Of a DNA stretch of 64,000 bases, positions 8,735-21,248 are shown piece after piece. The stretch is from contig NZ_VTFU01000004.1 of assembly GCF_009192735.1 (NCBI RefSeq), positions 1 through 64,000 of the forward strand. The letters run 5' to 3'. Below the pieces are notes generated by a model. It did not search any database and was not told the origin of the DNA. It worked only from the letters and a program-made list of their open reading frames with translations. Numbering within the stretch: position 1 is the stretch's first letter; each line of letters begins with the position of its first letter. Origin of the DNA: Arthrobacter gandavensis. Lineage in GTDB: Bacteria > Actinomycetota > Actinomycetes > Actinomycetales > Micrococcaceae. The translations under genes were made by a program, and so were the position numbers.

Positions 8735-9253
8735 TCACAGGTCATAGCGGTGACGGATGTGCCGGCGCCCGGGATCGGCCTGCCAGAACTCGATTTCCGC
8801 TGGCTGCAGTGCGTACAGCTGCCACTCGGGGTTGGTGCCGCCGTCGGCGCCGGGCCGTTCCGCCCAATCGCGTGCGGAGGCGGTCTCCGAGAGCAGCACC
8901 ACGGTGCCGGCCAGGCGGACCTGACGGCCCAGTTCGGACCAGTAGAAGTTCATGGCCGCGCGCGGGTTCTCCGACAGTTCCCGGCCCTTCCGGGAGGTGC
9001 GGGCTGTGGCGAAGTGCCAGCCGTCGTCGTCGAGGTCTTTCAGGATGAGCATCCGCGAGGACAGATTCCCGGCGGCGTCCGCAGTGGCCAGCGAGAAGGC
9101 ATGCGGCTGGCGGATCCCGGCGGCGAGGGCCTCGTCGAGCCAGGACCGGAACAGGTCGGAGGGGTCCGCCGGAGCCGTGGCGGGATCGAAGGCGGGGAGG
9201 TTGTCGGGGAAATCGGGCAGGGCGCGCAGCATCCGCCGGAAGGAGTCGCTCAT
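8735..9253 (-). CDS. Pyridoxamine 5'-phosphate oxidase-like FMN protein
   Basis: 172 aa, shorter than classical PdxH (about 210-230). It keeps the split-barrel FMN fold signatures: PHAFSLATAD, SSRMLILKDLDDDGWHFAT and SRKGRELSENPRAAMNFYW. It also has a PdxH-like end, EFWQADPGRRHIRHRYDL, but then stops, so the usual C-terminal RLAP strand of true PdxH is absent. It may be a genuine but short pyridoxal-phosphate synthase, or a related FMN oxidase. It is monocistronic, with a repeat-rich gap upstream. Confidence 0.75.
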   Translation of the reverse strand: MSDSFRRMLRALPDFPDNLPAFDPATAPADPSDLFRSWLDEALAAGIRQPHAFSLATADAAGNLSSRMLILKDLDDDGWHFATARTSRKGRELSENPRAAMNFYWSELGRQVRLAGTVVLLSETASARDWAERPGADGGTNPEWQLYALQPAEIEFWQADPGRRHIRHRYDL

Positions 9254-9362
9254 GGCCCCAGCGTAGCCGCGGGAATCGTCGCGGGGTATGAGGATTCAGC
9301 AGCAGTCAAAGAATCCTTCGGGCAGATAACGGGCCCAAAAGCCTCGTTTTGCCCCGGGAAAT

Positions 9363-9418
9363 CCCCTGATCTGCACTGTAGATTTTCCGAAGCCCCTTGA
9401 TCTGCACTGAGGATTTCC
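9363..9418. repeat. Pair of 26-bp direct repeats
   Basis: Two copies (9363-9388 and 9393-9418), each containing GATCTGCACTG flanked by CCCCT on the left and GATTT...CC on the right, are spaced 4 nt apart. They differ at a few positions and by small indels. Confidence 0.85.
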
Positions 9419-9478
9419 ACCGGACCGCCGGAACCCGCGCTGCGGCCTTTCCCTGGACAAGACCTGGCCGGACACGGC

Positions 9479-9511
9479 AGTGCCCCTGCGGAGAATCTCC
9501 GCAGGGGCACT
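9479..9511 (-). terminator. Terminator downstream of argH
   Basis: A 15-bp perfect stem AGTGCCCCTGCGGAG / CTCCGCAGGGGCACT with a 3-nt AAT loop lies about 115 nt past argH, with no T-tract. It is the best candidate for the end of the arginine operon. Confidence 0.7.
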
Positions 9512-9556
9512 GTCGGGCGGCACTGTCAGGGGCACTGCCAGGCTGCACTGTCAGGC
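9506..9556. repeat. Degenerate tandem repeats, 12-14 bp unit
   Basis: Four successive copies of a GGCACTGTCAGGC-like unit begin inside the right arm of the argH terminator; a partial fifth copy follows. They look like replication slippage from the hairpin arm. Confidence 0.7.
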
Positions 9557-9625
9557 GGCACCGGCCAGGGATGCCGGCACCAACTCGGCACCAACCCGCA
9601 TCCGGCCGGGCTGAACCGGTTTCAG

Positions 9626-12294
<2,669 letters not shown>

Positions 12295-12370
12295 GAAATT
12301 CGCTCCTCTTGCTTGGTGCAGCCCCTGCGGGCTGCTTGTTGATGAAGGTAGGTGGAAAGTTTGGGGACAG

Positions 12371-12907
12371 CTACAGGATGCGGCTGTCCGGCGCCTGGCC
12401 GTTGGCCGTGGCTTCATCCGCGATGCGCAGGAACCGGGCCGCGACGTCGGCGCCGCCGTCGGGATCGCGGGTCACCATCATGACGGTGTCATCGCCGGCA
12501 ATGGTGCCCAAAATCGTTGGCATCACCGAGTGGTCGATGGCCAGGGCCAGGAAGTTGGCGGCACCGGGCGGAGTGCGCAGCACCACGATATTGCCGGAGG
12601 CCTCCGCGGTAACCAGCAGTTCCCCGCAGAGACGCGCCAGCCGGGCGTCCAGGACTTCCTGGGTGACTCCGGATTTGGGTGCCCGCTCGCCGCCTTCGGA
12701 GGGCACGGCGTACACCAGCACCCCTTCCTTGCCGCGCATCCGCACCGCACCCAGTTCCACCAGGTCCCGGGACAGGGTGGCCTGGGTGACCTGGACGCCG
12801 TCGTCCGCCAGGAGGGCGGCAAGTTCAGCCTGGGACCGGACCGAGGATCCGGTCAGGAGGGCGCGGATGCGGGCCTGGCGTGCGGTTTTGGTGGCCGGCA
12901 TGCTCAT
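12371..12907 (-). CDS. argR: Arginine repressor ArgR
   Basis: 178 aa from the ATG at 12907, whose ATGA overlaps the argF stop and follows GGAGGGC. The N-terminal winged-helix DNA-binding domain contains [13 protein letters not shown] and TQATLSRDL (about residues 25-50). The C-terminal oligomerisation and arginine-binding domain contains [10 protein letters not shown] (near 145). It should form arginine-bound hexamers that bind ARG boxes such as those upstream of argC, giving feedback on its own operon. A second in-frame ATG two codons later (12901) is an alternative start. Confidence 0.96.
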   Translation of the reverse strand: MSMPATKTARQARIRALLTGSSVRSQAELAALLADDGVQVTQATLSRDLVELGAVRMRGKEGVLVYAVPSEGGERAPKSGVTQEVLDARLARLCGELLVTAEASGNIVVLRTPPGAANFLALAIDHSVMPTILGTIAGDDTVMMVTRDPDGGADVAARFLRIADEATANGQAPDSRIL

Positions 12908-13869
12908 GATTTGCCCTCCGGAACACCGGTCAGGCCTGAACGGGCCATGAGCCACACCATCAGGGCTTTCTGCGCGTGCAGCCGGTTTTCCGCCTCGTCC
13001 CAGACCACTGACTGCGGACCGTCAATGACATCGGCCGAGATTTCATAGCCGCGGTAAGCCGGCAGGCAGTGCAGCACGACGGCGTCGTCAGCCGCCTGTG
13101 CCATCGCCGCGCCGTCCACGGAGTAGTCGCGGAAGAGCTCGGAGCGGGCTGCCTTTTCGTCCTCCTGGCCCATGGAGACCCAGGTGTCGGTGGCGACGAC
13201 GTCGGCTCCGGCCAGCGCTTCCGCCGGATCGGTGGTGATCATCACCGATCCGCCGGTTTCCTCGGCGCGGGCAGCGGCGGCGTCGACAATCAGCGGATCC
13301 GGCAGGTAACCGACGGGCCCGGCCACCCGGACGTGCATGCCCGCGGTGACTCCGGCCAGCAGGTAGGAGTTGGCCATATTGTTGGCGCAGTCGCCCAGGT
13401 AGGTCAGGGTCAGGCCGGCCAGGGTGCCCTTGTGTTCGCGGATGGTCATCAGGTCCGCCAGCAGCTGGCAGGGGTGATAGTCGTCGGAGAGGGCATTGAT
13501 GACCGGAACCCGCGAGTTCGCCGCCATTTCCTCCAGCCCGGACTGCGCGTAGGTGCGCCAGACGATGGTTGAGACCATCCGCTCCAGCACCTTGGTGGTG
13601 TCCGCGACGCTCTCCTTGTGCCCGAGCTGGGACTCCCCCGCGCCGATAATCAGCGGCACGCCGCCCAGGTCCGCGACACCGGCGGCAAAGGACACGCGGG
13701 TGCGGGTGGAGGTCTTGTCGAAGATCACGGCCACGGTTTTGCGGCCGGTGGCTGCCCCTGCATAGGGCTGGTACTTGTACCGGTCCTGCTTCAGCGCGTC
13801 GGCAAGGTCCAGCACTTCGGTCTGCTCGGCCTGGGTGAGGTCGGTGTCGACCAGGAAATGGCGGGTCAT
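12904..13869 (-). CDS. argF: Ornithine carbamoyltransferase
   Basis: 321 aa; forms citrulline from ornithine and carbamoyl phosphate. The carbamoyl-phosphate motif STRTR is at about 54-58, HPCQLLADL follows near 145-155, and the ornithine-side HCLPAYRG box is near the C-terminus. Both ends overlap neighbours by 4 bp (ATGA with the argD stop, TGA with the argR start), showing tight translational coupling. Confidence 0.97.
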   Translation of the reverse strand: MTRHFLVDTDLTQAEQTEVLDLADALKQDRYKYQPYAGAATGRKTVAVIFDKTSTRTRVSFAAGVADLGGVPLIIGAGESQLGHKESVADTTKVLERMVSTIVWRTYAQSGLEEMAANSRVPVINALSDDYHPCQLLADLMTIREHKGTLAGLTLTYLGDCANNMANSYLLAGVTAGMHVRVAGPVGYLPDPLIVDAAAARAEETGGSVMITTDPAEALAGADVVATDTWVSMGQEDEKAARSELFRDYSVDGAAMAQAADDAVVLHCLPAYRGYEISADVIDGPQSVVWDEAENRLHAQKALMVWLMARSGLTGVPEGKS

Positions 13870-15203
13870 GATTTTCCTTCTGTCGTGCCGGCGGACCGGG
13901 CGGTGCCCAGGATCCCCGGCAGGGCGTTCACAAACGAGTCGGCCTGGCCGCGGGTGAGGATCAGCGGCGGCGCCAGCCGCAGGGTGCGCGGGCCCGTGGA
14001 ATTGATGATGAATCCTGCGTTGAGCGCGGCGGCAACCGCTGCGGGAGCAATATCCTCGGCCAGGTCGAACCCGATGAGCAGTCCTTCCCCGCGCACCTCG
14101 GCGATGCCGGGAACGTCGGCCAGTGCCGCACGCAGATGCGCTCCGGTGTCCCGGACGTGCTGCAGCAGCCCGGTGGATTCGATGACGTGCAGGGTCGCCA
14201 GCGATGCGGCGGTCGCCACCGGGTTCCCGCCGAAGGTGGTGCCGTGCTGGCCGGCGGAGAGGAGCGACGACGCGGTGTCACCGAAGGTGATCAGCGCGCC
14301 CACGGGGAAGCCGCCGCCCAGGCCCTTGGCCAGGGTCATGGCGTCGGGCAGCACGCCCTCGGAGGCAAACCACGCTCCGGTGCGGCCGATGCCGGTCTGG
14401 ACTTCGTCCACGATCAGCAGCGCACCGGCGGCGGCCGTGATGTCCCGTGCGGCCTGCAGGTACCCGGCGGGAAGCGGACGGACTCCGGCTTCACCCTGGA
14501 TGGGCTCCACGAAGACGGCGGCAACGGTGTTATCCACTGCGGCCCGCAGTGCCTCCACGTCCCCGAAGGGAACATGCTCGACTCCCCCGGGCAGCGGCTC
14601 GAACGGCTGGCGGTAGGCCTTTTTGGCGGTCAGCGCCAGCGCGCCAAGGGTCCGGCCGTGGAAGGCTCCGTCCAGCGCAATGATCCGCGTGCGCTGCGGG
14701 CTTTCCTTCGATACAGGACCGCCGTCGTGGCTGATGGAGCCGGTGTTGCGGCGGGCCAGCTTGAACGCCGCCTCGTTGGCTTCGGTGCCGGAGTTGGCGA
14801 AGAAGACCTTCGACCCCTCCGGCGCGCCGGTCAGTTGCAGCAGCTTCTCCGCCAGGGCCACCTGGGTGGGGCTCGTGAAGAAGTTGGACACATGGCCCAG
14901 AGTGGCCAGCTGGCTGCTGATCACCGAGGTCAGGAAGGGGTGCGCGTGGCCCAGTGCGTTGACGGCGATGCCGCCGAGCAGGTCCAGGTATTCCTTGCCG
15001 TCGGCATCCCAGACGGTGCAGCCGCTGCCGCGGACCAGGACACGCTGGGGCGTTCCGAACACACCCATCAGGGATGATCCGTAGCGGCGCAGCCAGTCCG
15101 ACGAGGTCCCGGTCAGTTCGGCCAGCGCGGCGTCGGCTTCCGGGAGGGCGGACGTCCCGGAGGGCGCTGCGGCCTCGGTGTGTTTACTCATGGCGGTGCT
15201 CAT
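13866..15203 (-). CDS. argD: Acetylornithine aminotransferase
   Basis: 445-aa class III PLP aminotransferase converting N-acetylglutamate semialdehyde to acetylornithine. The PLP lysine lies in LAKGLGGGFPVG, the cofactor-site Asp in IVDEVQTG, and the N-terminal GKEYLDLLGGIAVN segment is typical. The first about 30 residues are Ala/Ser-rich and dispensable in appearance; an internal ATG four codons in is an alternative start. Its ATG overlaps the TAA of argB by one base. Confidence 0.96.
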   Translation of the reverse strand: MSTAMSKHTEAAAPSGTSALPEADAALAELTGTSSDWLRRYGSSLMGVFGTPQRVLVRGSGCTVWDADGKEYLDLLGGIAVNALGHAHPFLTSVISSQLATLGHVSNFFTSPTQVALAEKLLQLTGAPEGSKVFFANSGTEANEAAFKLARRNTGSISHDGGPVSKESPQRTRIIALDGAFHGRTLGALALTAKKAYRQPFEPLPGGVEHVPFGDVEALRAAVDNTVAAVFVEPIQGEAGVRPLPAGYLQAARDITAAAGALLIVDEVQTGIGRTGAWFASEGVLPDAMTLAKGLGGGFPVGALITFGDTASSLLSAGQHGTTFGGNPVATAASLATLHVIESTGLLQHVRDTGAHLRAALADVPGIAEVRGEGLLIGFDLAEDIAPAAVAAALNAGFIINSTGPRTLRLAPPLILTRGQADSFVNALPGILGTARSAGTTEGKS

Positions 15204-16123
15204 TACTTCTCCTCCGGAATAACCTGGGTGCCGATGCCGGCGGTGGTGAAGACCTCCAGCAGCATGGAGTGGGCCATCCGGCCGTCCACGACGGCGGCGC
15301 GGTCCACTCCGCCGTCGACCGCTGCCAGGCAGGCGCGCATCTTGGGGATCATGCCCGCTTCCAGCGTCGGCAGCATCTCGCGCAGTTCCCCGGCGGTGAG
15401 CGAGGAAATCAGGGAGGATTTGTCCGCCCAGTCGGCATAGAGGCCTTCGACGTCGGTGAGCACCACCAGCCGCGAGGCACCCAGGGCGACGGCGAGGGCG
15501 GCCGCAGCCGTGTCCGCGTTGACGTTGAGCACCTGGCCGGTGGGGGCGCCGTCGTCGTCCACTTCCGGAGCCACTGTGGAAATGACGGGAATCCGGCCGG
15601 CCTCGAGGAGGTCCACGATCGCGCCCGGGTTCACGCCGGTGACTTCACCGACCAGTCCAAGATCGACTTCCTCGCCGTCGACGACCGCTCCGATCCGTTC
15701 GGCCCGCAGGAGCGCGCCGTCCTCGCCGGAGAGCCCGACGGCGTAGGGGCCGTGGGCGTTGATCATGCCCACCAGTTCGCGGCCCACCTGGCCGGTGAGG
15801 ACCATGCGGACGGCATCCATGGCCTCGGGCGTGGTGACGCGCAGGCCGCCCTTGAACTCGGATTTGATGCCCAGCCGGTCGAGCAGCGCGCTGATCTGCG
15901 GGCCCCCGCCGTGCACCACCACGGGATGGACGCCCACGTGGTGCAGGAAGACGATGTCCTCGGCAAAGGCCTGGCGCAGTTCATCGTTGACCATGGCGTT
16001 GCCGCCGTACTTGATGACCATGATGGAGCCGGCGAACCGCTGGATCCACGGCAGCGCCTCGATGAGGGTGGCAGCCTTGTCCTGGGCGGCCAGCTGTTCC
16101 TTTGCTTCTGTGGGTGTGCTCAT
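15203..16123 (-). CDS. argB: Acetylglutamate kinase
   Basis: 306-aa amino-acid kinase phosphorylating N-acetylglutamate. The IKYGGNAM phosphate-binding strand is at about 36-43 and [10 protein letters not shown] at about 66-75. The extended N-terminal helix before the kinase core is the feature found in arginine-inhibited hexameric enzymes, fitting a pathway that uses ArgJ and is feedback controlled at this step. It starts 11 nt after argJ. Confidence 0.97.
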   Translation of the reverse strand: MSTPTEAKEQLAAQDKAATLIEALPWIQRFAGSIMVIKYGGNAMVNDELRQAFAEDIVFLHHVGVHPVVVHGGGPQISALLDRLGIKSEFKGGLRVTTPEAMDAVRMVLTGQVGRELVGMINAHGPYAVGLSGEDGALLRAERIGAVVDGEEVDLGLVGEVTGVNPGAIVDLLEAGRIPVISTVAPEVDDDGAPTGQVLNVNADTAAAALAVALGASRLVVLTDVEGLYADWADKSSLISSLTAGELREMLPTLEAGMIPKMRACLAAVDGGVDRAAVVDGRMAHSMLLEVFTTAGIGTQVIPEEK

Positions 16124-16134
16124 GATGTCCCCGA

Positions 16135-17333
16135 TCAGCTGCTGTACGCAGAGTTTTCGTGGACGTAGTCCGTGGTCAGGTCATTGGTCCAGATGGTCGC
16201 GCTTTCCGTGCCGGCGTTCAGGTCGATCTCCACCGTAACCCTGCGGCCGGTGAGGTCCACCAGGTCGCGGGAATCGCCGATGCCGCCGTTGCGGCACACC
16301 TGCACGCCGTTGATGGTGACGTTCAGCTGGTCCGGCTCAAAGGCGGCGTCGGTGGTGCCGACCGCGGACAGGACCCGGCCCCAGTTGGGGTCGTTGCCGA
16401 AGATGGCGGTCTTGAACAGGTTGGAGCGGGTGACGGCCCGGGAGGCGGTTTCGGCGTCGGCCACTGTTGCCGCATTCACCGTGGTGACGGCGATGTCGTG
16501 GCTCGCGCCCTCAGCGTCGGTGATCAGCTGCTGGGCCAGCGAATGGCAGACCTCGGTGAGGCCGGCGGTGAATTCGTCCGGTTCCGGAACGGTTTCGGAT
16601 GCTCCGGAGGCCATCAGGACCACGGTGTCATTGGTGGACATGCAGCCGTCCGAGTCGGTGCGGTCAAAGGTGACGGCGGTGGCCGCGCGCAGGGCGGCAT
16701 CCAGATCCGCGGCGGACAGCTGCGCGTCGGTGGTCAGCACCACGAGCATCGTGGCCAGGCCCGGTGCCAGCATGCCGGCACCCTTGGCCATGCCGCCGAT
16801 GGTGTAACCGCTGCCGGCGAAGACGGCCTGCTTGGACACGGTGTCGGTGGTCATGATGGCCTCGGCCGCTGATGCGCCGCCGTCGGCCGCCAGTGCCTGC
16901 GCCGCCGCTTCGACGCCGGGGAGGATCTTGTCCATGGGCAGCTGCTCGCCGATCAGCCCGGTGGAGCAGACCACGACGTCGGAGGCTGAGATGCCCAGGA
17001 CGTCAGCGGTCTTCTCGGCGGTGGCGTGGGTGTTCTGGAAGCCCTGCGGGCCGGTGCACGCGTTGGCCCCGCCGGAGTTGAGGATCACCGCGTCGGCGCG
17101 TCCGTCGGAGATGACCTGGCGGGACCAGTGGATGGGCGCGGCGGCAACCCGGTTGCGGGTGAAGACGGCGGCGGCGGCCTTGGACGGTCCGTCATTGACC
17201 ACCAGCGCCATGTCGCGTCCGCCGGAGAGCTTCAGGCCTGCGGTGATGCCGGCGGCGCGGAATCCGGCCGGGGCGGTGACTCCGGCGCCCGTTGACGTGC
17301 TTGCCGGTGCCATGCTGTTTTCGGTGGTGCTCA

Positions 17334-17334
<1 letters not shown>
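16135..17334 (-). CDS. argJ: Bifunctional ornithine acetyltransferase / N-acetylglutamate synthase
   Basis: 399 aa from ATG at 17334, which shares one base with the TAA of argC; the open frame reaching further upstream is antisense-like. It recycles the acetyl group from acetylornithine to glutamate. The self-cleavage site is clear: [14 protein letters not shown], where the Thr of ATML becomes the nucleophile of the beta chain. A cyclic acetyl pathway is therefore used here rather than ArgE. Whether it also makes acetylglutamate from acetyl-CoA cannot be told from sequence. Confidence 0.96.
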
Positions 17335-18412
<1,078 letters not shown>

Positions 18413-18533
18413 TAGATGACGCGCCTGCCGATTTTGCCGCCTGCGGCATCCGAAGGATGGACCCCGGTGCGCCGGCGCGGGCGGTGGCCTACGATGGCAG
18501 CGACACCGATGCCTGCAACAGAAGAGAAAATCC

Positions 18534-19499
18534 ATGCATAAAGCTATTGTGGTCCCCGCGCCGGGCGGGCCGGAAATCCTGCGTTTCGAAGATGTCAGCC
18601 TGCCCGAACCCGGCCCCAAAGAGCTGCTCGTCCGGGTGGCGGCTGCCGGGGTCAACTTCATCGACACCTACAAGCGCAGCGGCGTCTACCCCATGCAGTA
18701 CCCGTTCATTCCCGGCGCCGAGGCAGCGGGGACCGTGGTGGCGGCAGGCCGGGACGTAGCGTCCTTCCGTGAGGGCGCGCGGGTTGCCACGACAGAGGGC
18801 GGAGGCACGTACTCGGAGTACACCATCATGGAGGCGGACAAGGCGCTGCCCATTCCGGAGGGGGTCAGCGACGAAGTGGCCGCCGCACTGCCCATGCAGG
18901 GGCTGACGGCGCACTACCTGTGCAACTCCACCTTTCCCGTGGAAGAAGGCCAGACGGTCCTGACCCACGCCGGCGCCGGAGGCGTCGGCCTGCTGCTGAT
19001 TCAGCTGCTCAAGGCCAAGGGCGCCCGGGTCATCACCACCGCGTCCACCGACGCGAAGCGGGAGCTGGCGCGCTCCGCCGGCGCGGACCACGCCCTGGCC
19101 TATGACGGCTTTGCCGAGGAGGTCCGCCACCTGACCGACGGCAGGGGTGTCGATGTGGTGTACGACGGCGTCGGGAAGGCAACGTTCGACGGCTCCCTCG
19201 CGAGCCTGCGCAAGCGCGGCATGCTGGTGCTGTTTGGAGGCGCTTCCGGGCAGGTTCCTCCCTTCGACATCCAGCGCCTGAATTCCTCCGGATCCCTGTA
19301 CCTGACGCGTCCCACCCTGGGCGATTACCTGCTCACCCCCGAAGAGCGCCAATGGCGCGCGCACGAACTGTTCGAGATGGTCCGGGACGGAAACCTGGAC
19401 GTCCGCATCGGCGCCACCTATCCGCTGGCCGAGGCCACCCGTGCCCAGCAGGATCTTGAGGGCCGGAAGACCACCGGAAAGGTGCTGCTGATTCCCTAG
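18534..19499 (+). CDS. Quinone oxidoreductase (zeta-crystallin type MDR)
   Basis: 321-aa medium-chain dehydrogenase/reductase without zinc ligands. NADPH binding is shown by AGAGGVG (about 146-152). The N-terminal catalytic domain has AGVNFIDTYKRSG (about 38-50), typical of Qor proteins that reduce quinones by one electron. It is divergent from argC across about 170 nt that contains the ARG boxes, although these lie nearer argC. Physiological substrate unknown. Confidence 0.88.
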   Translation: MHKAIVVPAPGGPEILRFEDVSLPEPGPKELLVRVAAAGVNFIDTYKRSGVYPMQYPFIPGAEAAGTVVAAGRDVASFREGARVATTEGGGTYSEYTIMEADKALPIPEGVSDEVAAALPMQGLTAHYLCNSTFPVEEGQTVLTHAGAGGVGLLLIQLLKAKGARVITTASTDAKRELARSAGADHALAYDGFAEEVRHLTDGRGVDVVYDGVGKATFDGSLASLRKRGMLVLFGGASGQVPPFDIQRLNSSGSLYLTRPTLGDYLLTPEERQWRAHELFEMVRDGNLDVRIGATYPLAEATRAQQDLEGRKTTGKVLLIP

Positions 19500-19513
19500 A
19501 CGCCCCCGGGGAA

Positions 19514-20260
19514 CTAACCCGCCCGAAGCCGGTACACCGTCACGTGGCTGCGCGACTGCTCCGTGAACGGGCTGCGGTCCCAGTCCGCCCATCTGGATTC
19601 CCGCACAAAGCCGGCCAACCGTGCCATCAGGTCCAGTTCACTCGGCCAGACGTACCGGTGCGGCGTGCGGGCAATCCGGGCGGCCCTGCCATCCGAGAGC
19701 TCCGCGCCAAGGTGCGATATGAGGTGCTGCCGCACCGTGTCATAGGTATCAACAAGGAGGTAGCCGGGCTCGCTGACCTCCACCGCCGCGCCCCGGCCGG
19801 GCGGCAGCGAGCGCAGCTGCGGCACCCAAAGCTCGACGACGAAGCATCCGCCCGGTGCGAGGTGGCGTGCCGCGTTCCGGAAACAGCGGACCTGCTCATC
19901 CTGCGTCAAAAGGTTGCCGATCGTGTTGAACACCAGGAACGCCAGGGAGAAGCCGGTTCCCGCCGCGGTTTCGGCCATGTCGCCCTGGACCACGGGGATC
20001 CGGCCCTCCGCCACCTTCTCGCGCAGCCGGGCAATCATGGCGTGGGACAGTTCGATGCCGCTGACGGCCACGCCGGCGTCGGCAAGGGGAATGGCGATCC
20101 TTCCCGTGCCGATGGCAAACTCAACGGCCGGACCGCCGGCGGCCAGCTCGGCCAGCACCTCCACCGTTGGATCCACCACCCCGGGAGCAAACATGCCCTC
20201 CCCGGGGGTGTCGTAGCTCTGGGCGGCGTCTTCGTCCCATAACTCCTGCTGATTGGTCAT
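19514..20260 (-). CDS. Class I SAM-dependent methyltransferase
   Basis: 248 aa from ATG at 20260. Motif I is VEFAIGTGRIAIPLA (about 46-60); the acidic SAM ribose site follows as GIELSHAMI, then GDMAETA and LVFNTIGNL. This pattern is a small-molecule methyltransferase of the UbiE/Methyltransf_25 sort, with no substrate hint. No Shine-Dalgarno is visible before the ATG, and an upstream extension of the frame has no usable start nearby. It converges with the quinone oxidoreductase gene, 14 nt apart. Confidence 0.8.
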   Translation of the reverse strand: MTNQQELWDEDAAQSYDTPGEGMFAPGVVDPTVEVLAELAAGGPAVEFAIGTGRIAIPLADAGVAVSGIELSHAMIARLREKVAEGRIPVVQGDMAETAAGTGFSLAFLVFNTIGNLLTQDEQVRCFRNAARHLAPGGCFVVELWVPQLRSLPPGRGAAVEVSEPGYLLVDTYDTVRQHLISHLGAELSDGRAARIARTPHRYVWPSELDLMARLAGFVRESRWADWDRSPFTEQSRSHVTVYRLRAG

Positions 20261-20343
20261 GCGGCCAACTATTACACAGGGTCCGCCCTTGGATGACGCG
20301 GGTTTTCGCCTGTTTTCTGCGGGGATGTTGAGGAATTGTTTCG

Positions 20344-20387
20344 ATCGCAAATAAAGCGATACAGATTTAGCTCCGTGTGGTTAGACT
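20344..20387 (+). promoter_or_regulatory. Candidate promoter and inverted repeat upstream of the cyclase gene
   Basis: In an AT-rich patch, ATCGC (20344-20348) and GCGAT (20356-20360) form an inverted repeat with a 7-nt spacer, followed by a TANNNT-type -10 box TAGACT (20382-20387). The likely transcript would carry a leader of about 78 nt with an AGGAG site before the start codon. A regulator-binding site is inference; the AraC gene nearby is one candidate. Confidence 0.4.
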
Positions 20388-20471
20388 CTTTTTCACCGGA
20401 TACGCCTGAGGGAAGATGCCGGCGCCGCCTCATCCGCATTTTGCGAAGGAAGCCAACCCGATAGGAGAGTT

Positions 20472-21248
20472 ATGTCCGTAGTAGAGAAACTGACGATGGC
20501 ACTTGGGGAAAAATCGGTGGAAGTCCTGGACCTCACGACGCCGCTGAGCAGGGACACGCCGATCCTCAATCTCCCGGATCCCTTCGCCAACACTGTTGGG
20601 CTGAGCCTTTCCGCAGTGAGCAACTTCGACGACGCCGGTCCCGCCTGGGCGTGGAACGACGTGACCATGGGAGAGCATGCGGGCACTCATCTGGACGCTC
20701 CCGTGCACTGGATCTCCGGCCGTGACGGCAAATCGGTGGACCAAATTGACCCGGCGCGGCTCATTGGTCCGGCCGTGGTCATCGATAAAACAGCCGAAGT
20801 CACCGCCAACCCGGACTTCCTCCTTGAGCCGGAGCACTTTGAGCAGTGGGAGGAAGAAAACGGCCCGTTCCCGGAGAACTGCTGGATCATCTTCCGCACC
20901 GGCTGGTCATCCCGGGGCAGCAACGCCGACGACTTCATCAACGCCGACGACGGCGGCTCCCACACGCCCGGTGTCTCGCCGGCCGGTGCCCGCTGGATAG
21001 CGGCCAACGCGAGCGTCAGCGGCTTCGGAGTGGAAACCGTGGGCATTGATGCGGGGCAGGCCGGGTCCTTTGATCCCATGTTCCCCGTCCACTCGTTCCT
21101 CCTGGGGGCGGACAAGTACGGGATTACCTCTTTGCGCCAGGTCGACAAGCTGCCGGTAACCGGGGCCACCCTGATTGTTGCGCCGCTGCCGATTGTCGGC
21201 GGCACCGGAAGCCCCGCCCGGGTCTTCGCCCTCGTGGAGGCCCGATGA
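20472..21248 (+). CDS. Cyclase family metal-dependent hydrolase
   Basis: 258 aa. It belongs to the cyclase/kynurenine formamidase/isatin hydrolase superfamily, shown by the HxGTHxDxPxH metal motif at His69, His73, Asp75 and His79. These enzymes open cyclic amides or formamides using Zn or Mn. AGGAG lies 5 nt before the ATG. It overlaps the next gene by 4 bp (ATGA), so the two products probably act on the same pathway. Kynurenine formamidases are usually a little shorter (about 200-210 aa) and tryptophan-pathway genes are absent, so an isatin- or imide-type ring hydrolase is at least as likely. Confidence 0.82.
   Translation: MSVVEKLTMALGEKSVEVLDLTTPLSRDTPILNLPDPFANTVGLSLSAVSNFDDAGPAWAWNDVTMGEHAGTHLDAPVHWISGRDGKSVDQIDPARLIGPAVVIDKTAEVTANPDFLLEPEHFEQWEEENGPFPENCWIIFRTGWSSRGSNADDFINADDGGSHTPGVSPAGARWIAANASVSGFGVETVGIDAGQAGSFDPMFPVHSFLLGADKYGITSLRQVDKLPVTGATLIVAPLPIVGGTGSPARVFALVEAR

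Larger units (their letters stand above)
9254..9625. other. Repeat-rich intergenic region
   Basis: No gene is supported here. The gap holds a pair of 26-bp direct repeats (9363-9418), a 15-bp-stem terminator (9479-9511) and a run of 12-14-bp degenerate tandem repeats (9506-9556), each listed separately. Minus-strand open frames across it encode only the repeated sequence and have no start signal. Confidence 0.7.

Noticed and set aside
9250-9548. Minus-strand frames across the repeat gap after argH
   Set aside because: They only translate the repeats (CRSADQG-like words), lack ribosome sites and run into the terminator.
20388-20471. Thiamine (THI-box) riboswitch upstream of the cyclase-ThDP operon
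   Set aside because: The leader has a CTGAGGG-like word, but the conserved CUGAGA and CCUGAUCUGG elements are not there. ThDP enzymes do not need one.
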